In this document: positions 20,592 to 31,011 of the stretch, piece by piece
Numbering within the stretch: position 1 is the stretch's first letter
How the letters are laid out: the number at the start of each line of letters is the position of its first letter
NCBI RefSeq assembly: GCF_963259705.1
Contig: NC_081861.1
Coordinates: 65,701,623 to 65,765,622, forward strand
Direction of reading: 5' to 3'
DNA from: Myotis daubentonii
Taxonomy: Eukaryota > Chordata > Mammalia > Chiroptera > Vespertilionidae
Length of the DNA stretch: 64,000 nt
Notes under the pieces: generated by a model
What the model was told of the DNA's origin: nothing
Seen by the model: the letters and a program-made list of their open reading frames with translations, nothing else
Databases searched by the model: none
Position numbers and translations under genes: made by a program

Positions 20592-23500
20592 CTATTGTCC
20601 ATGAATGAGTGAGATCATGTGGTATTTTTCCTTTATTGACTGGCTTATTTCACTTAGCATAATGCTCTCCAGTTCCATCCATGACGTTGCAAATGGTAAG
20701 AGTTCCTTCCTTTTTACAGCAGCATAGTATTCCATCTTGTAGATGTACCACAGTTTTCTAATCCATTCATCTACTGATGGGCACTTAGGCTGTTTCCAGA
20801 TCTTAGCTATGGTGAATTGTGCTGCTATGAACATAGGGGTGCATATATCCTTTCTGATTGGTGTTTCTGGTTTCTTGGGATATATTCCTAGAAGTGGGAT
20901 CACAGGGTCAAATGGGAGTTCCATTTTCAGTTTTTTAAGGAAACTCCATACTGTCTTCCATAGTGGCTGCACCAGTCTGCATTCCCACCAGCAGTGCACA
21001 AGTGTTCCTTTTTCTCCACATCCTCTCCAGCACTTGTCGTTTGTTGATTTGTTGATGATAGCCAGTCTGACAGGTGTGAGATGGTACCTCATTGCTGTTT
21101 TGATTTGCATCTCTCGAATGATTAGTGACTTTGAGCATGTTTTCATATGTCTCTTGGCTTTCTGGATGTCCTCTTTTGAAAGGTGTCTATTTAGGTCCTT
21201 TGCCCATTTTTTGATTGGATTGTTTATCTTTCTTTTGTTAAGTTGTATGAGTTCCCTATAAATTTTGGAGATTAGGCCCTTATCAGATATGTCATTGGCA
21301 AATATGTTTTCCCACACAGTGGGTTTTCTCATTGTTTTGTTGATGGTTTCTTTTGCTGTGCAGAAGCTTTTTATTTTGATGTAGTCCCATTTGTTCATTT
21401 TTTCTTTAGTTTCAAGTGCCCTAGGAGCTGTATCAGTGAAGAAATTGCTTCGGCATATGTCTGAGATTTTCTTGCCTTTGGATTCTTCTAGAATTTTTAT
21501 GGTTTCCCGTCGTACATTTAAGTCCTGTATCCATTTTGAGTTTATTTTTGTGTATGGTGTAAGTTGGTGGTCTAGTTTCATTTTCTTGCATATATCTGTC
21601 CAATTTTCCCAGCACCATTTATTGAAGAGACTATCTTGGCTCCATTGTATGTTCTTGCCTCCTTTGTCAAATATTAATTGAGCATATTGGTTCGGGCCGA
21701 TTTCTGGGGTCTCTATTCTATTCCATTGATCTATATGCCTATTCTTGTGCCAGTACCAGGCAGTTTTGAGAACAGTGGCTTTGTAATACAACTTGTTATC
21801 TGGTATTGAGATCCCACCTACTTTGTTCTTTTTCAGGATTGCTGCAGCTATTCGGGGTCTTTTTTTATTCCAGATGAATTTTTGGAGAGTTCGTTCTAGA
21901 TCTCTGAAGTATGCCGTTGGTATTTTAATGGGAAGTGCGTTGAATTTATAGATTGCTTTGGGTAGTATGGACATTTTAATGATGTTGATTCTACCAATCC
22001 ATGAACACGGTATGTTCTTCCATCTGTTTATGTCTTCCTCTATATCTTTTTTCAACGTCCTGTAGTTTTCTGAGTAGAGGTCTTTTACCTCTTTAGTTAA
22101 GTTTATTCCTAGGTAGCTTAATTTTTTTAGTGCAATGGTAAACGGGATTGTTTTTATAATCTCTCTTTCTGAAAGTTCACTATTGGTGTATAGAAATGCC
22201 TCAGATTTCTTGGGGTTAATTTTGTATCCTGCTACATTGCCAAATTCATGTATTAAGTCTAGTAGCTTTTTGATGGAATCTCTAGGGTTTTGTATGTATA
22301 ATATCATGTCGTCTGCCAATAAGGACAGTTTTACTTCCTCTTTTCCAATTTGGATGCCTTTTATTTCTTCTTCTTGCCGAATTGCAATGGCTAACACTTC
22401 CAGTACTATGTTGAACAGGAGTGGTGAGAGGGGGAATCCCTGTCTTGTTCCTGTTCTTAGGGGAAATGGTGTTAGTTTTTGTCCATTGAGTATGATGTTG
22501 GCTGTGGGCCTGTCATATATGGCTTTTATTATGTTGAGGTATGATCCTTCTACTCCCACCTTTCTGAGAGTTTTTATCAAAAATGGGTGTTGAATTTTGT
22601 CAAATGCTTTTTCTGCATCAATTGATATGACCATGTGGTTTTTTTCTTTCAATTTGTTTATGTGATGTATCACGTTTATTGATTTGCGGATATTGTACCA
22701 TCCTTGCATCCCTGGGATAAATCCTACTTGGTCATGGTGTATGATCTTTCTGATGTACTGCTGGATCCGATTTGCTAAGATTTTGTTGAGGATTTTGGCA
22801 TCTATGTTCATGAGGGATATTGGCCTGTAATTCTCTTTCATTGTGTTGTCTTTACCTGGTTTTGGTATTAGGGTGATGCTGGCTTCATAGAATGAGCTTG
22901 GAAGTGTTCCTTCCTCTTGAATTTTTTGTAGTAGTCTGAGGAGGATCGGTTTTAGTTCTTCCTTGAATGTTTGGTAAAACTCCCCTGTGAAGCCATCTGG
23001 TCCTGGGCTTTTGTTTGATGGAAGCTTTTTGATGACTGCTTCAATTTCTTCCATAGTTATTGGCCTGTTGAGATTTTTAGATTCTTCCTGATTGAGTTTT
23101 GGAATGTTGTATTTTTCTAGGAATTTGTCCATTTCCTCCATGTTGTCTAGTTTGTTGGAGTAGAGCTGTCCATAGTATTTTTTAACAATCATTTGTATTT
23201 TTGTGGGGTCTGTTGTTATTTCGCCTCTATCGTTTCTGATTTTATTTATTTGGGTCCTCTCTCTCTGCTTCTTGGTGAGTCTGGCTAGAGGTTTGTCAAT
23301 CTTGTTTATCCTTTCAAAGAACCAGCTCTTGGTTTCATTGATTTTCTGTATTGTTTTTTTGGTCTCTATGTCATTTATTTCTGCTCTAATCTTTATTATC
23401 TCCTTCCTTCTGCTCACTCTGGGGTTTTCTTGTTGCTCTCTTTCTAATTCTTTGAGTTGTAGAGTTAGATGATTTACTACCATTTTTTCTTGTTTTTTGA

Positions 23501-24412
23501 GATAGGCCTGTAGAGCTATAAACTTCCCTCTCAGGACTGCTTTCATTGTGTCCCATAGGTTTTGGATTGTTGTGTTTTCATTGTCATTTGTTTCCAGGAT
23601 GTTTTTAATTTCTTCTTTGATCTCATTGGTAACCCAATCAATATTTAATAACATGCTATTCAGCTTCCAGGAGTTTGAGTATTTTGGGTTGTTTTTATTG
23701 TAGTTTATTTCTAGTATTATGCCATCGTGGTCTGCGAAGATGCTTTTTATGATTTCAATCTTCTTGAATTTGGGGATACTTTGCTTGTGACCCAATATGT
23801 GGTCTATTTTTGAAGATGTACCATGAGCACCTGAGAAGAACGTATATTCCCTGGCTTTGGGGTGAAGTGTTCTGAAGATGTCTATTAAGTCCATCTGATC
23901 TAGTGAGTCATTTAGGATTGCTGTATCTTTGCTGATTGTTTGTCTATAGGACTTATCCAGTGCTGTCAATGGTGTATTAAAGTCCCCTACTATGATTGTA
24001 TTGTTGTCGATCTCTCCTTTGATATCTTCCAGGAGTTTTTTATGAATTTGGGTGCTCCTACATTGGGTGCATATATGTTTACCAGGGTTATATCTTCTTG
24101 TTGTATTGATCCCTTTAGTATTATGAAGTGGCCTTTCTTATCTCTTGTTAAGGCCTTCACTTTGAGGTCTATTTTGTCTGATATAAGTATTGCTACCCCA
24201 GCTTTCTTTTCCTTTCCATTTGCCTGAAAGATATTTTTCCATCCTTTCACTTTCAGTCTGTGTGAGTCCCTTCTAATGAGGTGGGTTTCTTGTAGACAGC
24301 AGATGTATGGGTCATGTTTTTTTATCCATTCAGCCACTCGATGTCTTTTGGTTGGAGCATTTAGTCCGTTTACGTTTAAAGTTATTATTGAAAGGTACTT
24401 GTTTGTAGCCAT
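20592..24412 (-). pseudogene. L1 ORF2: endonuclease-reverse transcriptase, one frameshift
   Basis: The ATG at 24412 (MATNKYLSIITLNVNGLNA) starts the AP-type endonuclease domain, with LQETHL and NIYAPN motifs. The frame stops after 140 codons because a run of six T on the plus strand at 24036-24041 is one short of what the downstream frame needs. The other frame then carries DFN and the DHILGH motif near the end of the endonuclease. The reverse transcriptase follows with PGPDGF, a [14 protein letters not shown] block ([14 protein letters not shown]), [16 protein letters not shown] and the catalytic [10 protein letters not shown]. The C-terminal zinc knuckle is [18 protein letters not shown]. 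The second frame alone is open for more than 1,125 codons to the stop at 20592, with no other stop. The total, about 1,270 codons, equals the family norm. LADD in place of FADD is seen in active rodent L1s and is not a lesion. As sequenced, the protein is truncated; a sequencing error in the homopolymer is possible. Confidence 0.95.
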
Positions 24413-24467
24413 TTCTTTTTGTGTGTGTGTGTGGCTGTTTTCTTTCTGAGGTTTTTATTTCTTCTTT

Positions 24468-25418
24468 TTATACCAGTCCCTTTAGCATTCCTTGCATTGC
24501 TGGCTTGGTGGTGACAAACTCCCTTAGCCTTTTTTTGTCTGTGAAGCTTCTTATTTCCCCTTCAAGTTTGAATGATAGCCTTGCTGGATAGAGTATTCTT
24601 GGATTCAGTCCTTTGCTTTGCATCACTTTGTAAATTTCAGTCCATTCTTTTCTGGCCTGATGTGTTTCTGTTGAGAAGTCATTTGACAATCTAATGGGAG
24701 ATCCCTTGTATGTAACTTTCCGTCTCTCTCTTGCAGCCTGTAAGATTCTCTCTTTGTCCTGAACATTTGCCATGGTGATTATGATGTGTCTTGGTGTGGG
24801 TCTTTTTGGGTTCACCTTGTTTGGGACTCTCTGGGCTTGTATGACTTTTTTCTTCCCCACCTCAGGAAAGTTTTCTGATATTATTTCTTCAAGTAGGTTT
24901 TCTAATCCTTGTTCATCCTTCTGTTGTTCTGGTACTCCTATTATTTGTATGTTGTTTCGTTTCATGTTGTCCCAAAGCTCCCTTAGGCTCTCCTCCTGTC
25001 TTTTAATTTTTTTCTCCAATTGCAGTACATTTTGGGTGTGTTTTGCTTCCTTGTCTTCTAATTCACTAATTCGGTCCTCCGCTTCTCCTAGTCTACTGTT
25101 GATACTTTCAATGGAGTTTTTCATTGCAGCTATATCACTCTTCATTTCTTCTTGGGTCTTACTTAAGTTGTTGATTTTTTCATCTGTTTCTTCTAGCTTC
25201 TTCCATATGTTATCGATTTTTTCATCTGTTTCTTCTTGCTTCTTGCAGAGGTTGTTGATTTTTTCCTCTATCCTGTTTATGCACTCTAGGACCCTTATTC
25301 TGAATTCTTTATGTGTCATGTTGCATGCCTCTGTATTACTTAGCTGCTTTTCTGGAGAGTCCTCCTTCTCTTTCCTTTGGGGGTTTCTTTGTCTACCCAT
25401 GTTTGATCTCACTGACAT
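24468..25418 (-). CDS. L1 ORF1 protein, intact RNA-binding coiled-coil protein
   Basis: An uninterrupted 316-codon ORF. Either the ATG at 25418 or Met7 at 25400 may be the start; Met7 opens with MGRQRN, which lines up better with the MGKKQN start of primate ORF1p. Residues about 40-150 are a heptad coiled coil. Within it, residues 48-61, 62-75 and 76-89 are three tandem 14-residue repeats (IEEKINNL / TDEKIDNI / TDEKINNL). The RRM-like domain begins near RELWDNMKRNNIQIIGVPEQ. The C-terminal domain has RERRKVTYKGSPIRLSNDFS and ends MLKGLV. ORF1p trimerises, binds L1 RNA in cytoplasmic particles and acts as a nucleic-acid chaperone. It precedes ORF2 by 55 bp in the same transcript. No lesion is visible. 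Confidence 0.96.
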   Translation of the reverse strand: MSVRSNMGRQRNPQRKEKEDSPEKQLSNTEACNMTHKEFRIRVLECINRIEEKINNLCKKQEETDEKIDNIWKKLEETDEKINNLSKTQEEMKSDIAAMKNSIESINSRLGEAEDRISELEDKEAKHTQNVLQLEKKIKRQEESLRELWDNMKRNNIQIIGVPEQQKDEQGLENLLEEIISENFPEVGKKKVIQAQRVPNKVNPKRPTPRHIIITMANVQDKERILQAARERRKVTYKGSPIRLSNDFSTETHQARKEWTEIYKVMQSKGLNPRILYPARLSFKLEGEIRSFTDKKRLREFVTTKPAMQGMLKGLV

Positions 25419-26037
25419 ATCTAGACGTTGAGTCGTTCAGTGGTTGCTCCCTGGGTGGCAGTGACTCCTTGGTCTGTGGTTGCTCTTCGGGCGGTTGTGG
25501 TAGCTGCTGCTCTTCAGTTGTCAGCAGCTCCTCTGGTGGGTGCTGTTCACAGCTGTGGTGGCTCTTCTGGCTGGTGGGGCGAGGTTTCACGTACAGCTGC
25601 TGTTCCTCAGCAGAGGATGTGGTGCTCAGGAGATTGCTGTTGCTTGAATCTGCTGCATTGATTTAAAGGCACAAAATACAACACAACAAGGCACCACGTA
25701 CCAGGCACTATACACAAATATATTCACGATATTAATAACTCCAAATAAAGGTGACCACCTGAATTAAGAGAATTAGGGGATAAGGAAGAAGGAAGAGAAA
25801 AAGATAAAAGAAAAAAAGAAAAGAAAAGTAGGGACCAAAAAAAGGAGTGCAAAAATGAAATCGGGAAAAAGGAGGGGGAAAAATAAAAGCGAGAAAAGAA
25901 AAGAAAAAAAAAAAAGAGCGAAAAGAGAGAATGAAGTGGAAGAGGGGAAGAGACTTTTTATATGAGGAGAATACTCCTATAGAACAGCCATTAATCCCAA
26001 CAAATTCCAGCAACAGCTCCCTGGATATGAATGCAAA
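25419..26037 (-). promoter_or_regulatory. L1 5' UTR with long polypyrimidine tract
   Basis: About 620 bp. The ORF1-proximal part (25430-25660) is GC-richer with CAGCAG/CTGCTG-type clusters. The distal part (25765-25950) is almost pure purine on the plus strand, so polypyrimidine in the L1 transcript. As in other mammals it should contain an internal promoter, but I see no YY1-like site at the 26037 end. Open frames here start with non-ATG codons or lie antisense, and are not called. Confidence 0.7.
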
Positions 26038-26259
26038 CTTCTTATGCTTTATTAATAATTGCTTTTTAATATGTTTTTAGCATTTTTTCTAGCTTCTTGT
26101 ATGGAAACAGTCCGTTTTCCCAGTTAAAAGCTATAGATTTAAAAATAAAGGCAGGTGTAAAAATAGAAAATAAAAGAACTAAATTGTCACTATTTGTGAA
26201 CAAAATGATCTTTTACCTATAAAGTTTAAGAGACTTAAATAACAACTATTATAATTAAT

Positions 26260-26480
26260 AAGAGAGCTCAACATTTTGTCAAGATACAAGATCACTGCAC
26301 AAAAATCATTAACTTCTATTTTCTTTCCAAAAGCAATTAAAGGAACATATATGCATAACCCATAGACAGGCAACAGTGTGGTGATGGTCACAGGGAAAGG
26401 GTGGCGAGGGCTGGATGGAGATGGGCAAAGTGAATTAAAATGGAGACATCTGTAACAGTGTCAACAATAAAAATAAAGAA
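26260..26480 (+). mobile_element. Short L1/HAL1 3'-end remnant
   Basis: An ACATATATGCATAACCCATA segment, a G-rich stretch and GGAGACATCTGTAACAGTGT leading to an AATAAA-rich tail match the 3' ends of the HAL1 (33880-34000) and L1 copies. The upstream part (26260-26340) resembles diverged ORF2. Confidence 0.65.
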
Positions 26481-26489
26481 AAAATAAGT

Positions 26490-27322
26490 AATAGGTCTTT
26501 ATTATTTTATCATGTGTTCAGAAAGACATAACATTCATTTTTTCTACAATGATTTTTAAAGCAAAATAAAGCTATTAGTTCATATATAAATAAATTATAT
26601 TTGATTAACAAAAACAAGGTTATTTAAATGCATTGTTTTCTTCCTTTTCCTTTGTCCTTTTTTTTTGCATTTGTTACCCCTATATAAACTTGAGAAAAGT
26701 TATTTTGTTTTGATATCATCTAAATTTATCATTTTGTCTAAAGCCCCTATACTGGACTGCTATCATTATGTCTAAAGCCCCAATGTTTTTAATAATGCAA
26801 ATCCCTTTAGTGCTATTCTCCCCTAACCTGTAGATTTAACAAATGACTCTAACTTGCATTGCTTTATTCCATATGACTTCTGTGCACATCAAGAGGACAT
26901 TACATACTTTGCAACAACTTCTATGATCATTATACTATGATATCCTATGATGTACATCTGAATCCTAAAATGCTATTCTCTTCAGTTCCTATCACAATTC
27001 CCAGATGGCTTAAATTCATTCAATTTCACAAGTATCCTCTAAAGAGAGAATATTAAAGCAAAAGAATACTTCAACAGAAAGAAATGAAATTTACAAATAG
27101 AACCAATCACTTTAGTTGTCAATTATATTTCCTCATGAATAAGTTTTTGAGTTGCAGCCAAATTTAAAATTAAAAAGATCTTGGCCCACATGGCCTTCAT
27201 GAGAAGTCGAAGAGTTCCTCATTTCTTTAAGAAGTAACACAATATTGATTATATTCATGTACTAAATAAGGTCTTTAGTTCAGATCACAACTTGAGACAG
27301 ATCTTTAGTGAACTTTGTCAGC
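26490..27322. other. No recognised element
   Basis: AT-rich. A short local repeat of ATGTCTAAAGCCCC occurs near 26734 and 26768. No gene seen. Confidence 0.5.
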
Positions 27323-27330
27323 TCTTATTT

Positions 27331-27640
27331 CAGTGGTTCTCAACCTTCCTAATGCCATGACCCTCTAATACAGTTCCTCATGTTGTGGTGACCCCCAGCC
27401 ATAAAATTATTTTCCTTGCTACTTCATAACTGTAATTTTGCTACTGCTATGAATCATAATGTAAATATCTGATATGCAGGATGTATTTTCATTGTTTCAA
27501 ATTGAACATAATTAAAGCATAGTGATTAATCACAGAAACAATATGTAATTATATACGTGTTTTCCGACGGTCTTAGGTGACCCCTGTGAAAGGGTCATTC
27601 GACCCCCAAAGGGATCGCGACCCACAGGCTGAGAACCCTG
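27331..27640. mobile_element. SPIN-like non-autonomous hAT transposon
   Basis: 310 bp with terminal inverted repeats (CAGTGGTTCTCAACCTTCCT at the start; a CCCACAGGCTGAGAACCCTG end) and an exact 8-bp target duplication TCTTATTT at 27323-27330 and 27641-27648. Diagnostic blocks are TTGTGGTGACCCCCAGCCAT, CCTGTGAAAGGGTCATTCGA and GGGATCGCGACCC. These match, as I recall it, the non-autonomous SPIN element family. No transposase is encoded. Confidence 0.9.
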
Positions 27641-27648
27641 TCTTATTT

Positions 27649-28558
27649 ATTTATTTAAAAATGCCATTATCTTTTTCTTTTTAAAATAGCCTTTGGAGCC
27701 CAAGGCTGAACATCTCTGCAGAGTTACTGCAGTATCATGCTTGCAGGGTTGCTGGTATTCCTGTTTCTGATTAAAATTCATCTTTTCTTTAAATAGAATA
27801 AAATATAGTTCTCCAGGTCCTTTTGGCCTTGATAGGGAATGTATAACCATTTAAAACTTTTCAGGCAGAAGACTGGTAATTAGACACAGCTTGAAAAGCC
27901 AATCAAACTCAGTCTATGTGCGCTCCTAGGGAGAGCCTGGTGTTGGCCATTGCAGTGAAGGAATCTCAGATGCAGAGCTAGCCTAGCTCTCATTATAATC
28001 AAACAGCAAAATAATTAGTAGATAGAGCTCATGAATTTAATTCACAAAATCTTTGATCAGAAAACATATTCTCAACTAAATACTGAGAAAGGTAGCTTAG
28101 AGATAAGGTCATTAGCCTGAAATTCCATTATGACCAATACAATATGTCATTTAGACTTTTAAAATTTTTCCTAATACTAAATAGTAGGTTTTGTGTTTTA
28201 CTTTTCTTTTTTTGGGGAGTGGGGGATCTCTTTTTGTATTCTACTTTTTTTTCCAGAGCATCCCATAATAAACTGAATTGTATTGCATATGTTTTAGTTC
28301 CCATTCTTTCACATTTTTTTTAACAAACTGGTACATTTTTTCATTGGGGGAAATGCCTTAGTAAATCCTTTGATAAAACATATATTAAAAATTTACTAAG
28401 CTTTAAATCAAATGACATTGGTTGGCATTTCTTGATATATATTAATTAATTTGCAGTATGTTATATGTATACTTATAACATTATAAAAGATGTCAGTCAT
28501 CATTATAGCTTATATACTTCATAGGTTAGTTTTTAAAAGAATACAAATATTTGTATAA
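27649..28558. other. No recognised element
   Basis: AT-rich. A few T-rich runs (near 28205 and 28245). No gene, RNA or clear repeat. Confidence 0.5.
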
Positions 28559-29064
28559 TCCTATATAATAAAGACTAATATGCTAATTAGATTGGATGGA
28601 GGAATGACCTTCTGGAACAACCTTCCAGAATGACCAGTGGGTAGGGGGTGGGGCCAGCCATGGCAGTCCAGATGCCTCTGCGGGGGGGGGGGGGTCTTCT
28701 GTGGCACTTCAACCTCCCACGGCCCCTCCCCCAGCTGGCCCTGCTCCTGATCAGCTCCCTCCACCAGTGGGCAGGTGGCGGAGCCAGCACTAAGATTGAG
28801 CTGTGCCCCTCCCCCACCCCGCTCAACCAGAAGCCAGGGTCATGGCTGGTAAGCACAGAGGCAGTGGTGGGAGCCTCTCCGCTTCCATAGCAGGTGGGTG
28901 GTAAGGAACAAGGGGTCCTGGACTGCGAGAGCCCTGGACTGCAAGAGGGATGTCTGAGTGCCAGCTTAGGTCATCCCCCGAGGGGTCCCAGACTAGGAGA
29001 GGGCACAGGCCGGGCTGAGGGACCCCAACCCCCAGTGCACAAATTCCGTGCACCGGGCCTCTAG
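28559..29064 (+). mobile_element. Non-autonomous Helitron
   Basis: Starts TCCTATATAATAAAGACTAA after host A at 28558 and ends with the palindrome-bearing GTGCACAAATTCCGTGCACC then GGGCCTCTAG before host T at 29065. A run of 13 G lies near 28681. No Rep/helicase. Overlapping short open frames reflect GC-rich content only. Confidence 0.93.
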
Positions 29065-30519
29065 TTAGATATAAAGTGCTACTAAATTGTCTCTGCATAA
29101 TTTGAACAAATTATTGTTTGTAAGAAGTTGGTCATCTTTGCCTAATGTTTGAGACTTATTCAATTAATCAAATATTTTCTGAGCACTTAGTGAAAGAAAT
29201 GTAAAGATAAAAATAATTATTACAAAGTATATCAAGTACCATAAACTCTATATATACAATGAATGAGCTATTAGGATTCAGAAAATAGATAAGTCATGTC
29301 CAGTTAGGGAAATAGAAAAATTTCATGGTCGACCTTTCATTTTAGATGAATTTTGGAAGATACTTTGGTAATTGACATGTAGAAATAGAAAAGGATATTT
29401 CACACAAAGGAAAAAGTTTGGAAGAGTGAAACTATGGTAAATGGTCAGCAACATTATATAGTAAATTTTTTTGTAGGAAAAGATTGTTTAAAGTACATTT
29501 GAACCATTTTATGCTAGATTTTTAATTCAAGAGTTATAAGTTTATCATGATTGGGATGAGTATGGTAAGCCATTGAAAATTTGTTGTTGTTGCTGCTGTT
29601 GTTTATTTATAAAAATAGAGAATTGTTTTCAAAGTATATTTTTGGTCAATTAATCTACAAGTAATTGTAAAGTTGATTAATAGAGAGAGACTCCAAATGA
29701 AGGGGCTAGTAGGCAAACTAAAGTGTTAGTTCAGTGAGGAGATAAAGAGCACATGAAACAGAGTGTTTGTGGTAGGATTTGGAAGAGGAATTTTAAGAGT
29801 AGAAACTATAAGATCTGACAACTGATTGGCTGTAGGATATGATTGTTAAAAGGGAGAATTAAAATGGTCCTGAGGTTAAGGTTACCAAGAAAATTATGGA
29901 TCTGTGAACAAAAAGAAAGGAAGAAAGGAAAATGCAGGAAAAGAAAGAAAGAAAGGAAAATGCAGGAAAAGAAAGAAAGCTAGAGGGGAGGATTTGCAGA
30001 GGAATATTAAAGGAGTAATTTCAACATATACTATGCTTGCATATATACTGTAGAAATAGCAAAACTATTTCAAACAACTAGCCATCCCCAAGACAAGACA
30101 CTTGGAACAAGGAAGGGAACAAAAAGTAAAAGAAGAGGAAGAGGAAAAGAAGTTACAGTTAAATATTTCTATGGTTGAATACTTTACTGAAAACTTGGAG
30201 TTTTTACTGACAATTCTGGCAATGGAAATGCATTGGATTAGGGTGTGAAAGTTCTTAACTAAAGCTCAGTACTGACTTCCAGGAAATGCACTATATCCTT
30301 TGACAGAGTCAATTTTAATGGAATGCCTATGTAGATTTATATTTTAACAGAATGTAATGAAATTGCTTAAGCCTTCATTATCTGAATAGGACTGTGATTC
30401 ATGTTGGCAAGTCACTAAGAGTTAGAAGGCAGAGAAATAGCAACCAGGACAATGGCTATTTAATGTTTCAACTTATATATGAGGACATACTGATAATAAT
30501 GATGATAGCTACTTTTAAA
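29065..30519. other. AT-rich host DNA with a purine tract
   Basis: No gene. At 29908-29982 an AG-rich stretch contains a tandem duplication of about 29 bp built on GAAAGGAAAATGCAGGAAAA. Confidence 0.5.
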
Positions 30520-30725
30520 GCCAAGTGGTTAATAGGGCAGCTTCTGGTGTCATTTGTCTGGGTTTAAATGTCTATCTCTGTCATTTATTATACATGACCT
30601 CAGGCAATTTTTAATTAACTTCCTTGAACCTCAGTTTCTTTACCTGCACAATGAGAATAATAGTAGTAAGTACCTCATATGGGGTACTGTTGCAATTAAA
30701 TGAGACAATACATGTAAAGCAAGCA
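30520..30725 (-). mobile_element. MIR SINE
   Basis: Complement of MIR: TTGAACCTCAGTTTCTTTAC, then AATAATAGTAGTAAGTACCT and the ATTAAATGAGACAATACATG end. A good match to the ancient mammal-wide SINE core. Confidence 0.85.
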
Positions 30726-30944
30726 TCAGTAATGCTCCAGAGACATTTGGATTCAGATGTGAATGTAGGTTTTAGTACTATGCATGTGTTTCCCTGTGCA
30801 GATATTATGACCTAAGAATGACTTTGCTTCAAATCCATAGTATGCAGAAAAACCCAGTTGATATGGTGTTCATGTTACACTTAGTGTGATAATCTAAGCT
30901 CTCACTTGGGTTGAAGTGGATCTTTGAAGTGGTACATAAATTTA

Positions 30945-31011
30945 TAATAACCAGTAACATTTATTGAACACTCACTGTATGCCATGCACCGTTTTAAGAA
31001 TTTTACAATTT
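30945..31011 (+). mobile_element. MIR SINE, left part (split by HAL1)
   Basis: ACATTTATTGAACACTCACT then TGTATGCCATGCACCGTTTT is MIR sequence broken by the HAL1 insertion. The remainder resumes at 34022. Confidence 0.85.

Larger units (their letters stand above)
20285..26037 (-). mobile_element. Full-length LINE-1, nearly intact
   Basis: An exact 16-bp target duplication CTTCTTATGCTTTATT at 20269-20284 and 26038-26053 defines a 5.75-kb element. Its minus-strand order is 5' UTR (26037-25419), ORF1, a 55-bp spacer, ORF2, a 3' UTR and a (TAAA)n-type tail (20335-20285). Only one lesion is visible in the coding regions, a single-base frameshift in ORF2 near 24036-24041. L1 moves by target-primed reverse transcription; the duplication and tail are the products of that reaction. 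This is by far the youngest L1 in the window. Confidence 0.96.

Noticed and set aside
20743..25431. Plus-strand frames of 79-219 codons across the L1
   Set aside because: Shadows of the minus-strand L1 ORFs.
25393..25590. 65-codon frame just upstream of L1 ORF1
   Set aside because: It begins with GTG and is Pro/Glu/Gln-rich low complexity. It overlaps the ORF1 start by chance, and no known family matches.
25313..25666. Antisense ORFs opposite the L1 5' UTR (ORF0-like idea)
   Set aside because: Composition (Ser/Cys/Val-rich) follows from the antisense of the repeat. Primate ORF0 is lineage-specific, and I see no promoter evidence here.
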